Positions 33,968-42,416 of a DNA stretch of 45,823 nucleotides are shown one piece after another. This DNA is from Leptolinea sp964424035 (GTDB lineage: Bacteria; Chloroflexota; Anaerolineae; Anaerolineales; Anaerolineaceae). Numbering within the stretch: position 1 is the stretch's first letter; each line of letters opens with the position of its first letter. Below the pieces are notes generated by a model. It did not search any database and was not told the DNA's origin. It saw only the letters and a program-made list of their open reading frames with translations. The DNA lies in NCBI GenBank assembly GCA_964424035.1, contig CAYRHB010000012.1, forward strand, positions 1 through 45,823, in the 5' to 3' direction. A program made the translations under genes and the position numbers.

Positions 33968-34510
33968 CTATGCCTTGCCATAGGTGGATAGAACCCGTTT
34001 TACATATGTCTGGGTTTCCTGATAGGGTGGAACCCCGCCATATTGTTGAACCGCACCTGGTCCGGCATTATATGCAGCCAGCGTGTTACTCAGATTTCCT
34101 CCGAACTGGTTCAATAACTCGCGTAACAATTTCACACCACCTTCAATATTCTGTGCCGGGTCCAACGGATTATCCACTCCGAGGCTTGCGGCTGTTGCAG
34201 GCATTAACTGCATCAAACCCATCGCACCTGCAGATGAAATGGCAGTCGGATCATACGCAGACTCATTCTGGATGACAGCTTTCACCAGATCTACATCCAC
34301 ACCATACTTCTGGCTGGCCTGTTGGATAAGCGATTCAAAGCTGGAATTGGATGACAGGCTGGAGCTCTTTGAATAGGCAGAATCTCCGTATAATTCCGAA
34401 AGGTCACTATCCAAGCCTTTGGCTGAGATGGTTTTCTCCAGGAGCTTGATCAAAGCCTGGATCATCACCATCTGAACATCCATATTGCTGCTAGAAGACG
34501 TACCGAACAT
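33968..34510 (-). CDS. Lytic transglycosylase (SLT domain), flagellar
   Basis: A 180-residue protein with a C-terminal soluble lytic transglycosylase domain from about residue 58: catalytic Glu83 in VIQNESAYDP, then SAGAMGLMQLMPATA and LAAYNAGPGAVQQYGG. It cleaves peptidoglycan glycan strands. It has no signal peptide, so export through the flagellar channel is likely, as for FlgJ-type rod muramidases. Residues 42-58 are a Ser-rich linker. It overlaps fliJ by 20 bases. Confidence 0.9.
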   Translation of the reverse strand: MFGTSSSSNMDVQMVMIQALIKLLEKTISAKGLDSDLSELYGDSAYSKSSSLSSNSSFESLIQQASQKYGVDVDLVKAVIQNESAYDPTAISSAGAMGLMQLMPATAASLGVDNPLDPAQNIEGGVKLLRELLNQFGGNLSNTLAAYNAGPGAVQQYGGVPPYQETQTYVKRVLSTYGKA

Positions 34511-34979
34511 TTACAGGTATCCTTTCACGCATTTTCTTTTCATTAGCCGCATGCGCCTGGCTGATGTAGATATCATCCTGTTGCTGCTTTTCACGCATAT
34601 TTATGCGCTCTGTATAGACTTCAAGTTCTTTTTGACTGAGTTTCTCAAGCGCCGCTTCATCCTGTTTGGCCTGAACCAGTGAAATCCGTGCGTTCTCGAC
34701 TTCCACTTTTAGCAGCTCGATCTCCTCTTTTTGACGGTCCATCCCTTTCTGGATGCGTTTGAGGAATGTGCGGGCTTGCAATATCTTTTGCAAATTCAGG
34801 TCGCCGTTCTGGTATGAACCCAGTTCAACCATAAGGTGCTGCCTTTCCTGCTCCATGGATTCAAGTTTTTCCCTGGCATTATGCAGTTGATTTTGCAGAC
34901 GACCCAGAATCACTTCCAGTTTTTCGACTTTGCTATGCCGGTAGTCCAGCACATTCTGCAGAGAGAATTTAGGCGGCAT
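34491..34979 (-). CDS. fliJ: Flagellar export protein FliJ
   Basis: A 162-residue, almost wholly coiled-coil protein opening with KFSLQNVLDYRHSKVEKLE, a typical FliJ N-terminus. FliJ projects into the FliI hexamer ring and links it to the FlhA export gate. Heptad spacing runs through residues 15-150. It overlaps the end of fliI by 11 bases. Confidence 0.88.
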   Translation of the reverse strand: MPPKFSLQNVLDYRHSKVEKLEVILGRLQNQLHNAREKLESMEQERQHLMVELGSYQNGDLNLQKILQARTFLKRIQKGMDRQKEEIELLKVEVENARISLVQAKQDEAALEKLSQKELEVYTERINMREKQQQDDIYISQAHAANEKKMRERIPVNVRYVF

Positions 34980-36309
34980 GTTCGACTCCTATTTCTCCCC
35001 CGATCCCTTCCAGTTGAGATATGGTTTCCGAAAAATCAGAGAACTCTTTTCCCTGAAGCAGGAATGCATCAATAACCGGCATGGCACTGATTGCTTCATC
35101 CACTTCAGGGTCACTTCCCGCCACATAAGCGCCAATATTGATAAGGTCGCGGGCTTTTTCGTATGTAGCCAACAATTTACGGGCTTTTGCCGCCCATGAG
35201 CGATGCTCACGCGATGTGATATGCGGCATAACCCTGGAAATACTCCCGAGTACATCGATGGCGGGATAATGGTTGCGCGTGGCCAGTTGGCGGCTGAGAA
35301 TGATATGTCCATCCAGAATTGAGCGGACCGCATCACAGATCGGTTCGTTGAAATCATCACCTTCCACAAGGACAGTGAAATAGCCGGTGATGGAACCACG
35401 TTGTCCGGTGCCCGCCCTCTCCAACAATTTGGGCAACAGGGCAAATACCGACGGTGTGTATCCGCGGCTGGCCGGAGGTTCGCCAATGGCCAATCCGACT
35501 TCCCGCTGTGCCATCGCAAAACGGGTGACCGAATCCATCAGGAAAGTCACATCCATTCCCTGGTCACGGAAATTCTCTGCAATGGTCATGGCAACATAAG
35601 CCGCTTTAAGACGCATCAGTGCCGGCTTGTCCGATGTGGAAACAACCACAACCGACCGTTCGAGACCTTCTTTTCCCAGGTCACCTTCCACAAAGTCACG
35701 GACTTCACGACCACGCTCGCCAATCAGGGCGATTACGGAAACATCAGACCGGGAGCTGCGGGCAATGGAACCCATGAGCGTACTTTTACCGACGCCGGAA
35801 CCGGCGAAGATTCCCATACGTTGGCCTTTACCGCATGTTAAAAATCCATCAATGGCTCGCACACCGGTCACAAGGGGTTCGGTTATGATCTGACGCTCCA
35901 TGGGATGGGGAGCGGAGTTATTAATGGGGCGTGTTTCCAATTCTCCAAGTGGTCCCATCCCATCAATTGGTTCACCCAGGCCATCCAATACACGTCCCAG
36001 TAGTTGTGCGCCAACCGGGGCTCGAAGCACCGTACGCTGCGGATAAACCGAGCTGTCCGGTTGAATTCCTTCCATGTTACCGAGTGGCATCAACAACGTT
36101 GTGCTATTACGGAAACCCACAACTTCTGCCAGAATCGTTTCTCCAGACCGCGCGCGGATCTCACACACCTCACCGATCTGGCAATCCAGACCAACAGCTT
36201 CGATCGTCAAACCAATAACCTGAACAACTCGACCGGAAACCCGCATGGAATTGCATTTCTCCAGTGAGCGTTCAAAAGCTGACAGATCAACAGGGAAAGC
36301 CTGTTTCAT
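34969..36309 (-). CDS. fliI: Flagellar export ATPase FliI
   Basis: A 446-residue F1-beta-like ATPase. Walker A is AGSGVGKST near residue 170 and Walker B falls in DVTFLMDSVTRFAMAQ; ALIGERGREVRDF and PASRGYTPSVFALLPKLLER are further family signatures. It powers unfolding and delivery of export substrates with FliH and FliJ, which flank it. The start overlaps the fliH stop by 4 bases. Confidence 0.97.
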   Translation of the reverse strand: MKQAFPVDLSAFERSLEKCNSMRVSGRVVQVIGLTIEAVGLDCQIGEVCEIRARSGETILAEVVGFRNSTTLLMPLGNMEGIQPDSSVYPQRTVLRAPVGAQLLGRVLDGLGEPIDGMGPLGELETRPINNSAPHPMERQIITEPLVTGVRAIDGFLTCGKGQRMGIFAGSGVGKSTLMGSIARSSRSDVSVIALIGERGREVRDFVEGDLGKEGLERSVVVVSTSDKPALMRLKAAYVAMTIAENFRDQGMDVTFLMDSVTRFAMAQREVGLAIGEPPASRGYTPSVFALLPKLLERAGTGQRGSITGYFTVLVEGDDFNEPICDAVRSILDGHIILSRQLATRNHYPAIDVLGSISRVMPHITSREHRSWAAKARKLLATYEKARDLINIGAYVAGSDPEVDEAISAMPVIDAFLLQGKEFSDFSETISQLEGIGGEIGVEHAA

Positions 36310-37292
36310 TCCTCTTCCCCTTCCTGTTCTGGCTCCTGACCGGCCTCTTTTTCGGCTTCTTTTTCAAGGTTTACTTCGGTCATATGAAGGGAATCGACAA
36401 TCTGATCCAACTGTTCTTCGACCCGGCCATCTACAACACCGAATTGGCCGTCAACAAAGCAGCCACCGCGGGAGATATTCTGGCTTGAAACGACCTGGAT
36501 CTGCTGGCCGTTCAGGGTTAGTTCTGATTCCTGCCATAGATTGACCAGCGCTTTTGCATCTTCAGGGTTGAGGTAAATTCGTAAATTTCCCAACCGGCTG
36601 GCTTCATTGATCGCACGGCTGACAATCCGGTCGATTTGTTCCGGAGGAAGCTCAAAACCGTTGCCGAACATCTTCCGTCCGATGGACATGACCATATCGA
36701 TGATCTTGCTCTGGCTCTGATGCATCACCTGTTCCTGCCAGATCTGCGTTTCCTGTACAATGCGCTCAACCTGGTGCATGGTCTGCGATACTTCTGTCCG
36801 GGCAGCCGTCATCCCTTCCATAAACGCTTTCTGCTTCAGGTTATCTGCTTCAGTCTGCGCCTGTGAAAGGATATCGGCGGCGTTCTTATCGGCCTGGGAT
36901 ATGATCTCATCCGCACGATCTTTGGCTTCTTCGATCAGATACGAATGGTCTTCCACCTTTTGGGGCTCTGATTTTTTGGGGGAAGCGGAAGATGCTGCCG
37001 CTTTGCGAGTCAGATCAGGGAAAGACCATACTTTGGGCTCAACCCGCATCATCTCTTTCACCATAACGGACGATCTTCCAGGGGCAAACCTGTGGTCTGC
37101 GGATGATGTGGAAATCCCTTCAGATTCCTTCTCGACATCATCCGGATTGGTAGAGAAATCCTGCAATCCGGTTGTGAAGGCAGAATTCACGGGTTGGTTC
37201 ACAGGTGTGAGTTCCTCATCCAATGATTCAACGTCAAAGGAGGAAGCAACACTGGAACGTCCGGTTTTCAATACTCTAGAGGATGACGGCAT
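36306..37292 (-). CDS. fliH: Flagellar assembly protein FliH
   Basis: A 328-residue FliH, the negative regulator and stator-like arm of FliI. The start used is the ATG at 37292, with GGAGG eight bases before it; the open frame runs further upstream, but that part lies wholly inside fliG. Residues 1-120 are flexible, 150-230 form a helical Ala/Gln/Glu-rich arm (DEIISQADKNAADILSQAQT), and the C-terminal domain has FELPPEQIDRIVSRAI and GGCFVDGQFGVVDGRVEEQL as in FliH/V-ATPase E subunits. The tail is Glu-rich. It overlaps fliG by 17 bases. Confidence 0.9.
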   Translation of the reverse strand: MPSSSRVLKTGRSSVASSFDVESLDEELTPVNQPVNSAFTTGLQDFSTNPDDVEKESEGISTSSADHRFAPGRSSVMVKEMMRVEPKVWSFPDLTRKAAASSASPKKSEPQKVEDHSYLIEEAKDRADEIISQADKNAADILSQAQTEADNLKQKAFMEGMTAARTEVSQTMHQVERIVQETQIWQEQVMHQSQSKIIDMVMSIGRKMFGNGFELPPEQIDRIVSRAINEASRLGNLRIYLNPEDAKALVNLWQESELTLNGQQIQVVSSQNISRGGCFVDGQFGVVDGRVEEQLDQIVDSLHMTEVNLEKEAEKEAGQEPEQEGEEE

Positions 37293-38301
37293 CACCTGAT
37301 CCTCCACCCGAGCCGACAATGATGATCTCTCCAGCTTCTTCCAGGGCGCGAACCAGTTCAATGATCTTTCTTTGAGAGGCATACACATCTTTTGCCAATT
37401 GTGGACCCAGGATTTCAATTTCTTCCTTTAAGCTGTCCCGGGCACGTTCTGAAAGATTGCGGTAGACCAGGTCTTTCAGTTTTTCTGGCGCACCTTTAAG
37501 CGATAATGCGAGGTCATTTTTATTGATTTCACGTAGCACGCGCTGCATGGTACGATCATCCATTTTTGCCAGGTCATCGAAGGTAAACAATGAAGCCCGG
37601 ATCTCTTCAACCAATTTGGGATCTGTCGGTTCCATGGCTTCAAAAATACGTTTTTGCACATCCCGATCGACCTGGTTCATCATTTTCACCAGGAAGTTGA
37701 CACCACCCGTTGCCCGAAAATCCGCCGCAGACAGTACGCCGGATAATTTCTGTTTGAGATTACGCTCCACAACCTGGACAACCTGTGGAGATACCCGATC
37801 CATACGGGCCAGGCGGAGGGTGACATCAATCTGTAGATCTGTCGGTAGGTTTGTCAGAATATCAGCCGCCAGTTTTGCTTCCAGGTACGAGAGCACCAGG
37901 GCGATGGTCTGGGGATGTTCATCCTGCAGCATGACCGCCACCTGGCTGGTATCGGCATTGCGCAACATTTCGAAGGAAGAAATCTGCTGTCGTGCTGAGA
38001 TCCGTTCCAGAATTTCGGCACCACGCCGGGGACCAACCGCCCTTGCCAGAAGCTGGCGGGTATACTCGGTTCCGCCTCCGACCAGATCCACTCCGGATAT
38101 GCCGAGCGCATACGCTTCTTCCAGAGCCGCCTGACGGGTATCGGTTGGAACAGACCCGCTTTCGCTGATGGTCAACAACAGGCGTTCCATCTCTGCTTCA
38201 CCCAGATATTGCAGCACCCGGGAGGATGTTTCCACACCGAGAGTCAGCAACAACGCCGTGGCCTTCTCAAGGCCTGAAATCTGACTTCCCTGATCAGTCA
38301 T
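37276..38301 (-). CDS. fliG: Flagellar motor switch protein FliG
   Basis: A 341-residue FliG with N, middle and C domains. The EHPQ motif for FliM binding is in DEHPQTIALVLSYL, and the C-terminal torque helix region reads LFTFDDLAKMDDRTMQRVLR, with the charged residues that face the stator. It sits on the MS ring under FliF, whose gene overlaps it by 8 bases. FliM and FliN, the rest of the C ring, are not in this window. Confidence 0.97.
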   Translation of the reverse strand: MTDQGSQISGLEKATALLLTLGVETSSRVLQYLGEAEMERLLLTISESGSVPTDTRQAALEEAYALGISGVDLVGGGTEYTRQLLARAVGPRRGAEILERISARQQISSFEMLRNADTSQVAVMLQDEHPQTIALVLSYLEAKLAADILTNLPTDLQIDVTLRLARMDRVSPQVVQVVERNLKQKLSGVLSAADFRATGGVNFLVKMMNQVDRDVQKRIFEAMEPTDPKLVEEIRASLFTFDDLAKMDDRTMQRVLREINKNDLALSLKGAPEKLKDLVYRNLSERARDSLKEEIEILGPQLAKDVYASQRKIIELVRALEEAGEIIIVGSGGGSGDAVIL

Positions 38302-39961
38302 TCTTCTTATCCTGGTTCAACCACATTTGAATCACATCCGCCACACTGGCAGGATTATCTTCCGCAAGACGGGTTATCAATTGCTGCATCTTCTGTTCTT
38401 CCGCGCTGGTTACTTTTTGCTGCATGCGCGCTGTCGCTTCCTGCAATAAGTTACTGCTCTTGGCACTTGCGGCACCCGATAGTCCGGCAGCCGGTTTCTG
38501 CCCCGTAGCCGCAGCCAGTTCAAGGCCACCACCCGCTGCACCGCCGGATGGCAATCCCATTTCGAGGGAAGGTTTGAGCACAGGTTCCCAGACATCCACA
38601 GAAGCTACTTTCAAGTTCCGTAAAAGCCGGCTGATATACCAGAACAATCCTGCCAGCAGTAATAAACCGCCAACAATCTCTGCAATCAGGATGATCAACT
38701 GGGTTCGATCTGCCGCAGCGATATCCTCGGTCTGTTGTTCCTGGTATGTCTTGTCAAAGGTAAGCGTTTGAACAGATAATTGATCCCCGCGTTCCTGGTC
38801 AATCCCGGCAGCAGCGGCAATGGCTGTCTGCAGCGTTTGTATTTGCTGCTGGTCTGTGAGCCCGTCCACCAGGACCGAAAGGCTTATATTTTCCACCATG
38901 CCGGGCCGGATGATCTGGTGATTTAAAGTCTGAGCCACTTCATAATTCGTAGTTTCTTCGGTTCGCTCATACAGGGTGCCGGTACCTTCGGCGGTCGTCG
39001 TTGTGGTTGTCGTATTGGGTAGATTGGAAGTTGCACCCGGTACGCCGCCGGTACCAGTACTATCCAGCGTGTAACTCTCGGTGCTCTTTTGGGAACTGCG
39101 AACAGCATTGGGAGTTGGCTCAAAGCTGGTTGTGGTGATCTCTTTGTCGCTCCAATCCAGGCGGACCGAGGCCTGAACTACAGATTTGTTGGGACCCAAG
39201 GCCGTATCCAACAGGCTCTTGACCTTTTTCTGCACATCGCTGGCAGCAGCCAGTTCGGCGGCACGGCGGCTGTCCACCTGAGAGATAGAACCAGACATGC
39301 CGTCTCCGGCACCCGCGGCCAGCACTTCTCCGTTGGTGTTAACGACAACAACATTTTCGGCAGTAAGTCCTTCGACGGCATTGGCTGTCATGTAGGTGAT
39401 AGCCCGGATCTGTCCGGCGTCAAGCTGGCGGCCGGGTTTTTCCTGAATGGTAATGGACGCCGTCGTTGGCGCCTGGTCACTGGCCAGTAATGTTTTTTCG
39501 GGCTGAACAATATGAACCCGCACACCATCCACTGTATCCAGACTGCCAATGGTTCGTTCAAGCTCGCCTTCAATCGCCCGTTGATAGGTTACGCGTTGGG
39601 TGAACTCGGTCATTCCCAGTGTTGTTTCACTGAATAACTCATACCCCGAGGACCCACCGGATGGCAGCCCAAGGTTTGCCATTTGAAGACGCACGTCATA
39701 AACCTTGTCAGAAGGAACAAGGATTGTAGTGCCCTGTAATTTGTAATCAATTCCGCTGGTTTTCAGTTGTTCAACAATTTTTGCGGCATCAGCTTCTTCA
39801 AGGTTGTTGTAGGCAACGCTATAGTCGGTCTGGGTTGCCCATGAGATCAAAACCGGAACCATCACGACCATGAACACAGCAACAGCAATAAGGATTACCC
39901 GCTGTGTGGGTTTTTGTTTTTCCCAAAAATTGGTGGCCTGGGTGGTGATTTTTGAAAGCAT
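38294..39961 (-). CDS. fliF: Flagellar MS-ring protein FliF
   Basis: A 555-residue membrane ring protein. TM1 is at about 21-42 and TM2 at about 417-440, with ring-building domains between (YNNLEEADAAKIVEQLK, VPSDKVYDVRLQMANLGLP, TDSYT-type beta-collar region). The C-terminus ITRLAEDNPASVADVIQMWL is the FliG-binding helix. It is the base on which FliE, rod and C ring assemble. A Thr-rich tract near residue 315 lies in the collar. Confidence 0.97.
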   Translation of the reverse strand: MLSKITTQATNFWEKQKPTQRVILIAVAVFMVVMVPVLISWATQTDYSVAYNNLEEADAAKIVEQLKTSGIDYKLQGTTILVPSDKVYDVRLQMANLGLPSGGSSGYELFSETTLGMTEFTQRVTYQRAIEGELERTIGSLDTVDGVRVHIVQPEKTLLASDQAPTTASITIQEKPGRQLDAGQIRAITYMTANAVEGLTAENVVVVNTNGEVLAAGAGDGMSGSISQVDSRRAAELAAASDVQKKVKSLLDTALGPNKSVVQASVRLDWSDKEITTTSFEPTPNAVRSSQKSTESYTLDSTGTGGVPGATSNLPNTTTTTTTAEGTGTLYERTEETTNYEVAQTLNHQIIRPGMVENISLSVLVDGLTDQQQIQTLQTAIAAAAGIDQERGDQLSVQTLTFDKTYQEQQTEDIAAADRTQLIILIAEIVGGLLLLAGLFWYISRLLRNLKVASVDVWEPVLKPSLEMGLPSGGAAGGGLELAAATGQKPAAGLSGAASAKSSNLLQEATARMQQKVTSAEEQKMQQLITRLAEDNPASVADVIQMWLNQDKKND

Positions 39962-39999
39962 TAATTATTGTCCTTTTTTGTACATTCCACAATTTGAGG

Positions 40000-40296
40000 T
40001 TAAACGCTCATCCGGGAAATTTCCTGGTATGCACTTACCAGTTTGTCCCGAATACCAATGGCTATTTTGAAGCTGATATCCGCCTGATCAGCTGCGATCA
40101 TCACCTGGTGGATATCGACATCTTCTCCGGCAGCCAGTTTCGTCATCAGATCATCGCTGGTGTTCTGCGCGTCACTGAGGTTCTGCAACATACTGTCAAA
40201 AGTCTTGCCAACCTCTTTCAGAGCATTCGGTTGTGTTGAATTCCCTAGTGAATTTACCTGTGAAGGGATTGAAGTACGAATTCCTGGAACGTTCAT
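40000..40296 (-). CDS. fliE: Flagellar hook-basal body protein FliE
   Basis: A 98-residue FliE, the adaptor between MS ring and rod. Recognisable segments are GKTFDSMLQNLSDAQN, EDVDIHQVMIAADQADISF and IRDKLVSAYQEISRMSV at the C-terminus. Length is normal. It lies between flgC and fliF in the usual order. Confidence 0.95.
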   Translation of the reverse strand: MNVPGIRTSIPSQVNSLGNSTQPNALKEVGKTFDSMLQNLSDAQNTSDDLMTKLAAGEDVDIHQVMIAADQADISFKIAIGIRDKLVSAYQEISRMSV

Positions 40297-40327
40297 TAAA
40301 AATATCTCCTCTTATCCTTGGTGGAGA

Positions 40328-40780
40328 TTACCGGCCAATTTCAATGGCTTTGTTAGCCATTGCCTTCGCCGCCTCGACCATGGCGAGGTTGGCTTCATAC
40401 GACCGGGTTGCCGAGAGCATATTTGTCATTTCAACTGTCAGGTCAACATTGGGATATGTGACATAACCGTTCTCGTCAGCATCCGGATTCGTGGGTTCAT
40501 ATACTGTTTCCCCTGCCGTTGTGTCAGTTACGATCTCCTGAACTTTAACCCCCTGCAGATTCAGGGCTTTTTCACCGATACTCCGATTGGTCAACATCAG
40601 ATTCGCCAGGAATGGAACCCGGTTGTTGGCTGTGAAGACAACATCTTTTCGCTGAAACGGTTCACCGGTTTCGGTCTTTGTTGTCTCTGAATTGGCCACA
40701 TTGTTGGAGATGGTATCCAGGCGTAGACGCTGGGCAAAAAGTGCCGATGAACTAATTCGCAGACTGGTCCAAAAACTCAT
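40328..40780 (-). CDS. flgC: Flagellar basal-body rod protein FlgC
   Basis: A 150-residue rod protein. The N-terminus has LDTISNNVANSETTKTETG, where the usual NTPGY turn is replaced as in other FlgC, and the C-terminus has PNVDLTVEMTNMLSATRSYE. It is first in the flgC-fliE-fliF-fliG-fliH-fliI-fliJ run; a 211-base gap upstream probably contains its promoter, though I see no clear motif. Its usual neighbour flgB is displaced downstream. Confidence 0.95.
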   Translation of the reverse strand: MSFWTSLRISSSALFAQRLRLDTISNNVANSETTKTETGEPFQRKDVVFTANNRVPFLANLMLTNRSIGEKALNLQGVKVQEIVTDTTAGETVYEPTNPDADENGYVTYPNVDLTVEMTNMLSATRSYEANLAMVEAAKAMANKAIEIGR

Positions 40781-40918
40781 AAGGGACTCCGTAGTAATTA
40801 AATAAAACGGACAACCGTTTCTTCGCTCTCTGAAAATAGGTTAACATGACACGGCGTTCAGGGCAGTAAAAGAAAAATGAATGATGTGTAAAAATCACGT
40901 GAAAGAGAATCGGAAACC

Positions 40919-40942
40919 CCGTCAGTTTGCCCCCACTGACGG
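40919..40942 (-). terminator. Hairpin after fliS
   Basis: A perfect 8-bp stem, CCGTCAGT (40919-40926) and ACTGACGG (40935-40942), lies 49 bases after the fliS stop. On the minus strand GGTTTCC follows, a poor T run, so efficiency is uncertain. It separates the filament genes from the flgC operon. Confidence 0.45.
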
Positions 40943-40991
40943 CCGTTCCCAGAGCGAATAGATTGGATTACTACGGTTGTACTGCTATTTA

Positions 40992-41351
40992 TCAGGCTGA
41001 CCGAACAGCCATTGATACTCCGGTAGCTACTGCTTGTGTTTTGGGCGCATTCATCTGGGCTTCAATGGTTACCCATGCTTCCCGCAATTCAACCAGTGTT
41101 TGCTTAGCCTGTTTGTATTCCTGTTTGCGGATACAGTCCAGGCACCAGTTGTAGAGAGATAAGAGATTCATGGCAATCTCGGCATAGTTGTAATCAAGCG
41201 CATCGCGCAGGGCAGAGACAGCTTTTAGCGCGGTTGCCATGTCTTTTTGATCACAGGAGCGAATTGCCAGATCATAGGCCATTATAACCAGGTGCAGCGG
41301 TGAAGCTGAAAGAACTTCCTGCTTTCGGTATGCGTGACTTTGGTTATACAT
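40992..41351 (-). CDS. fliS: Flagellin chaperone FliS
   Basis: A 119-residue helical FliS. It begins YNQSHAYRKQEVLSASPLHL, the family signature, with LVIMAYDLAIRSC and YNWCLDCIRKQEYKQA later. FliS holds flagellin C-termini unfolded before export. The GAGGAGG site before the ATG is strong. It sits among flagellin, fliD and flaG genes as expected. Confidence 0.94.
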   Translation of the reverse strand: MYNQSHAYRKQEVLSASPLHLVIMAYDLAIRSCDQKDMATALKAVSALRDALDYNYAEIAMNLLSLYNWCLDCIRKQEYKQAKQTLVELREAWVTIEAQMNAPKTQAVATGVSMAVRSA

Positions 41352-41449
41352 AAAGAATTCCTCCTCAACATCGCTGCTGTTACAAAAAATATATTCGGCA
41401 AAACTCCGGTTCCCTGAAGAGAAGCTCCGTAAAAATTGCGTAAAGAAAT

Positions 41450-41743
41450 TCAGGCGCTCTTCTGGACCAAACCGCCGGACTGGATGTCATCCATGGCATC
41501 GCCAGGAACGGTCCGGATGATCTCGGATGAAGCTTCATCAACGAGAAATACAACGACCTCATGACTGGTTTCATCCACTTTATAGATCAGTTTGGTGTTG
41601 CCGGGAAATGTATACATGGGAACAGGTGACTTCACTTCCTTGTTTGCTTTTTGATGGGCTGCCGGATTTTCAACCTGATGTGAATGCCCGACAGACACTT
41701 CATTGGAACTACCGTTAATTGGGTTTACTGAATAATCAGACAT
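41450..41743 (-). CDS. flaG: FlaG family protein, copy 3
   Basis: A 97-residue FlaG protein, the most divergent of three copies. The N-terminal half is polar; the conserved C-terminal half has TKLIYKVDETSHEVVVFLVD and IIRTVPGDAMDDI. FlaG proteins affect filament length in several bacteria by an unclear mechanism. Upstream is the terminator of copy 2, so it needs its own promoter. A GGCAGA/TCTGCC hairpin ends 21 bases ahead of the ATG, then a strong GGAAGGA site. Confidence 0.85.
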   Translation of the reverse strand: MSDYSVNPINGSSNEVSVGHSHQVENPAAHQKANKEVKSPVPMYTFPGNTKLIYKVDETSHEVVVFLVDEASSEIIRTVPGDAMDDIQSGGLVQKSA

Positions 41744-41764
41744 AGGATCCTTCCTTTCTTGCCT

Positions 41765-41784
41765 GGCAGATGGATCATTCTGCC
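41765..41784 (-). other. Leader hairpin ahead of flaG copy 3
   Basis: GGCAGA (41765-41770) pairs with TCTGCC (41779-41784), loop of 8 bases. On the minus strand it is followed by a purine-rich AAGAAAGGAAGGA leader. Same placement as the hairpins before the other two flaG copies. Confidence 0.5.
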
Positions 41785-41870
41785 TTCAACCTGACCGGTC
41801 CTCCATGACCAGTGATATATGTATAATCGGTTGGTTTTCAGAGAAATTGCGTTAACAGGATATAAAAGTT

Positions 41871-41903
41871 AAAAAAGAAAAAGGGCTGCAAATAACGCAG
41901 CCC
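41871..41903 (-). terminator. Intrinsic terminator after flaG copy 2
   Basis: GGGCTGC (41883-41889) and GCAGCCC (41897-41903) form a perfect 7-bp stem with a 7-base loop. On the minus strand TTTTTCTTTTTT follows at once. It is a textbook intrinsic terminator, 28 bases after the gene. Confidence 0.9.
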
Positions 41904-41931
41904 CGGTATCGTTGGTACCAATAAAATGACG

Positions 41932-42222
41932 TTATCTGGAAATTGACATTAACTGTCCTGCCGGGATATCTTTTATCGCTTCCGGCGGGATCGTGCGGAT
42001 GACCTTGTCGGACTCTTTGTCCTTGATCAGGATGGTGACATCGTTGGTCTTTTCGTCGACCCGGAATTGAAGCCGTGTATTATTACCCGCCACATTGGAC
42101 GCGTAAGCCGTTTTCGCTTCCTGCTGTTTGACGGCCGATTTGGGTTTCTGTTCGGTTCTCTGGATTGAACCGATCAGCTCCATTCCTGCGCGACCAACTG
42201 GATTTGAAATTGTGTTTGTCAT
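41932..42222 (-). CDS. flaG: FlaG family protein, copy 2
   Basis: A 96-residue FlaG paralog. The conserved C-terminal half has TRLQFRVDEKTNDVTILIKD and VIRTIPPEAIKDIPAGQL, nearly the same as copy 1. It forms its own transcription unit: a sigma-28 promoter 87 bases upstream, a leader hairpin, the gene, and a strong terminator. Control by sigma-28 places it in the late flagellar class with flagellin. Confidence 0.9.
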   Translation of the reverse strand: MTNTISNPVGRAGMELIGSIQRTEQKPKSAVKQQEAKTAYASNVAGNNTRLQFRVDEKTNDVTILIKDKESDKVIRTIPPEAIKDIPAGQLMSISR

Positions 42223-42239
42223 GGCATCCTGCCTTTCTA

Positions 42240-42259
42240 ACCCGATTTCCTATCCGGGT
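42240..42259 (-). other. Leader hairpin ahead of flaG copy 2
   Basis: ACCCGA (42240-42245) pairs with T-C-CGGGT (42253-42259) with one bulged base. It lies 17 bases ahead of the ATG, within the leader that starts at the sigma-28 promoter. Confidence 0.45.
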
Positions 42260-42308
42260 GCATCAACCTTCCTGGTCAATGCTTCTGTGTAGCTAACTCC
42301 TGTTTTGT

Positions 42309-42335
42309 TTATCGGCAGGTTCCTAAAAAACTTTA
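42309..42335 (-). promoter_or_regulatory. Sigma-28 (FliA/SigD) promoter of flaG copy 2
   Basis: On the minus strand TAAAGTTT (42328-42335), 11 bases, then GCCGATAA (42309-42316) is the full flagellar sigma-28 consensus without mismatch. Transcription should begin near 42302, giving an 80-base leader. The -35 is overlapped by an inverted repeat CCTAAA/TTTAGG (42322-42337), which could be an operator or chance. Confidence 0.85.
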
Positions 42336-42373
42336 GGGTTTTTATATAATTGGTTTTTTGTTATTGATCAGAT

Positions 42374-42411
42374 ATAAAACAAGAGGCTGCCCCTTCGGTG
42401 ACAGCCTCTTG
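42374..42411 (-). terminator. Intrinsic terminator after flaG copy 1
   Basis: A perfect 10-bp stem, CAAGAGGCTG (42380-42389) and CAGCCTCTTG (42402-42411), with a 12-base loop, followed on the minus strand by TTTTATAT. It lies 5 bases after the gene and about 40 bases ahead of the sigma-28 promoter of the next copy. Confidence 0.85.
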
Positions 42412-42416
42412 TCGCC

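Noticed and set aside
37293..37418. Longer fliH start at 37418
   Set aside because: The extra 42 codons lie wholly within fliG, and a strong ribosome site precedes the ATG at 37292.
37523..38134. A 203-codon plus-strand frame
   Set aside because: Fully antisense to fliG, Arg/Ser-rich and unlike any protein; a shadow of the coding strand.
41392..41418. A sigma-28 site before fliS
   Set aside because: GCCGAATA has two mismatches and the -35 position reads TTCA.
41824..41850. A second sigma-28 site before flaG copy 3
   Set aside because: The -10 part (ACCGATTA) is close, but there is no TAAA 15 bases upstream. Some promoter must exist here, but this match is too weak to call.
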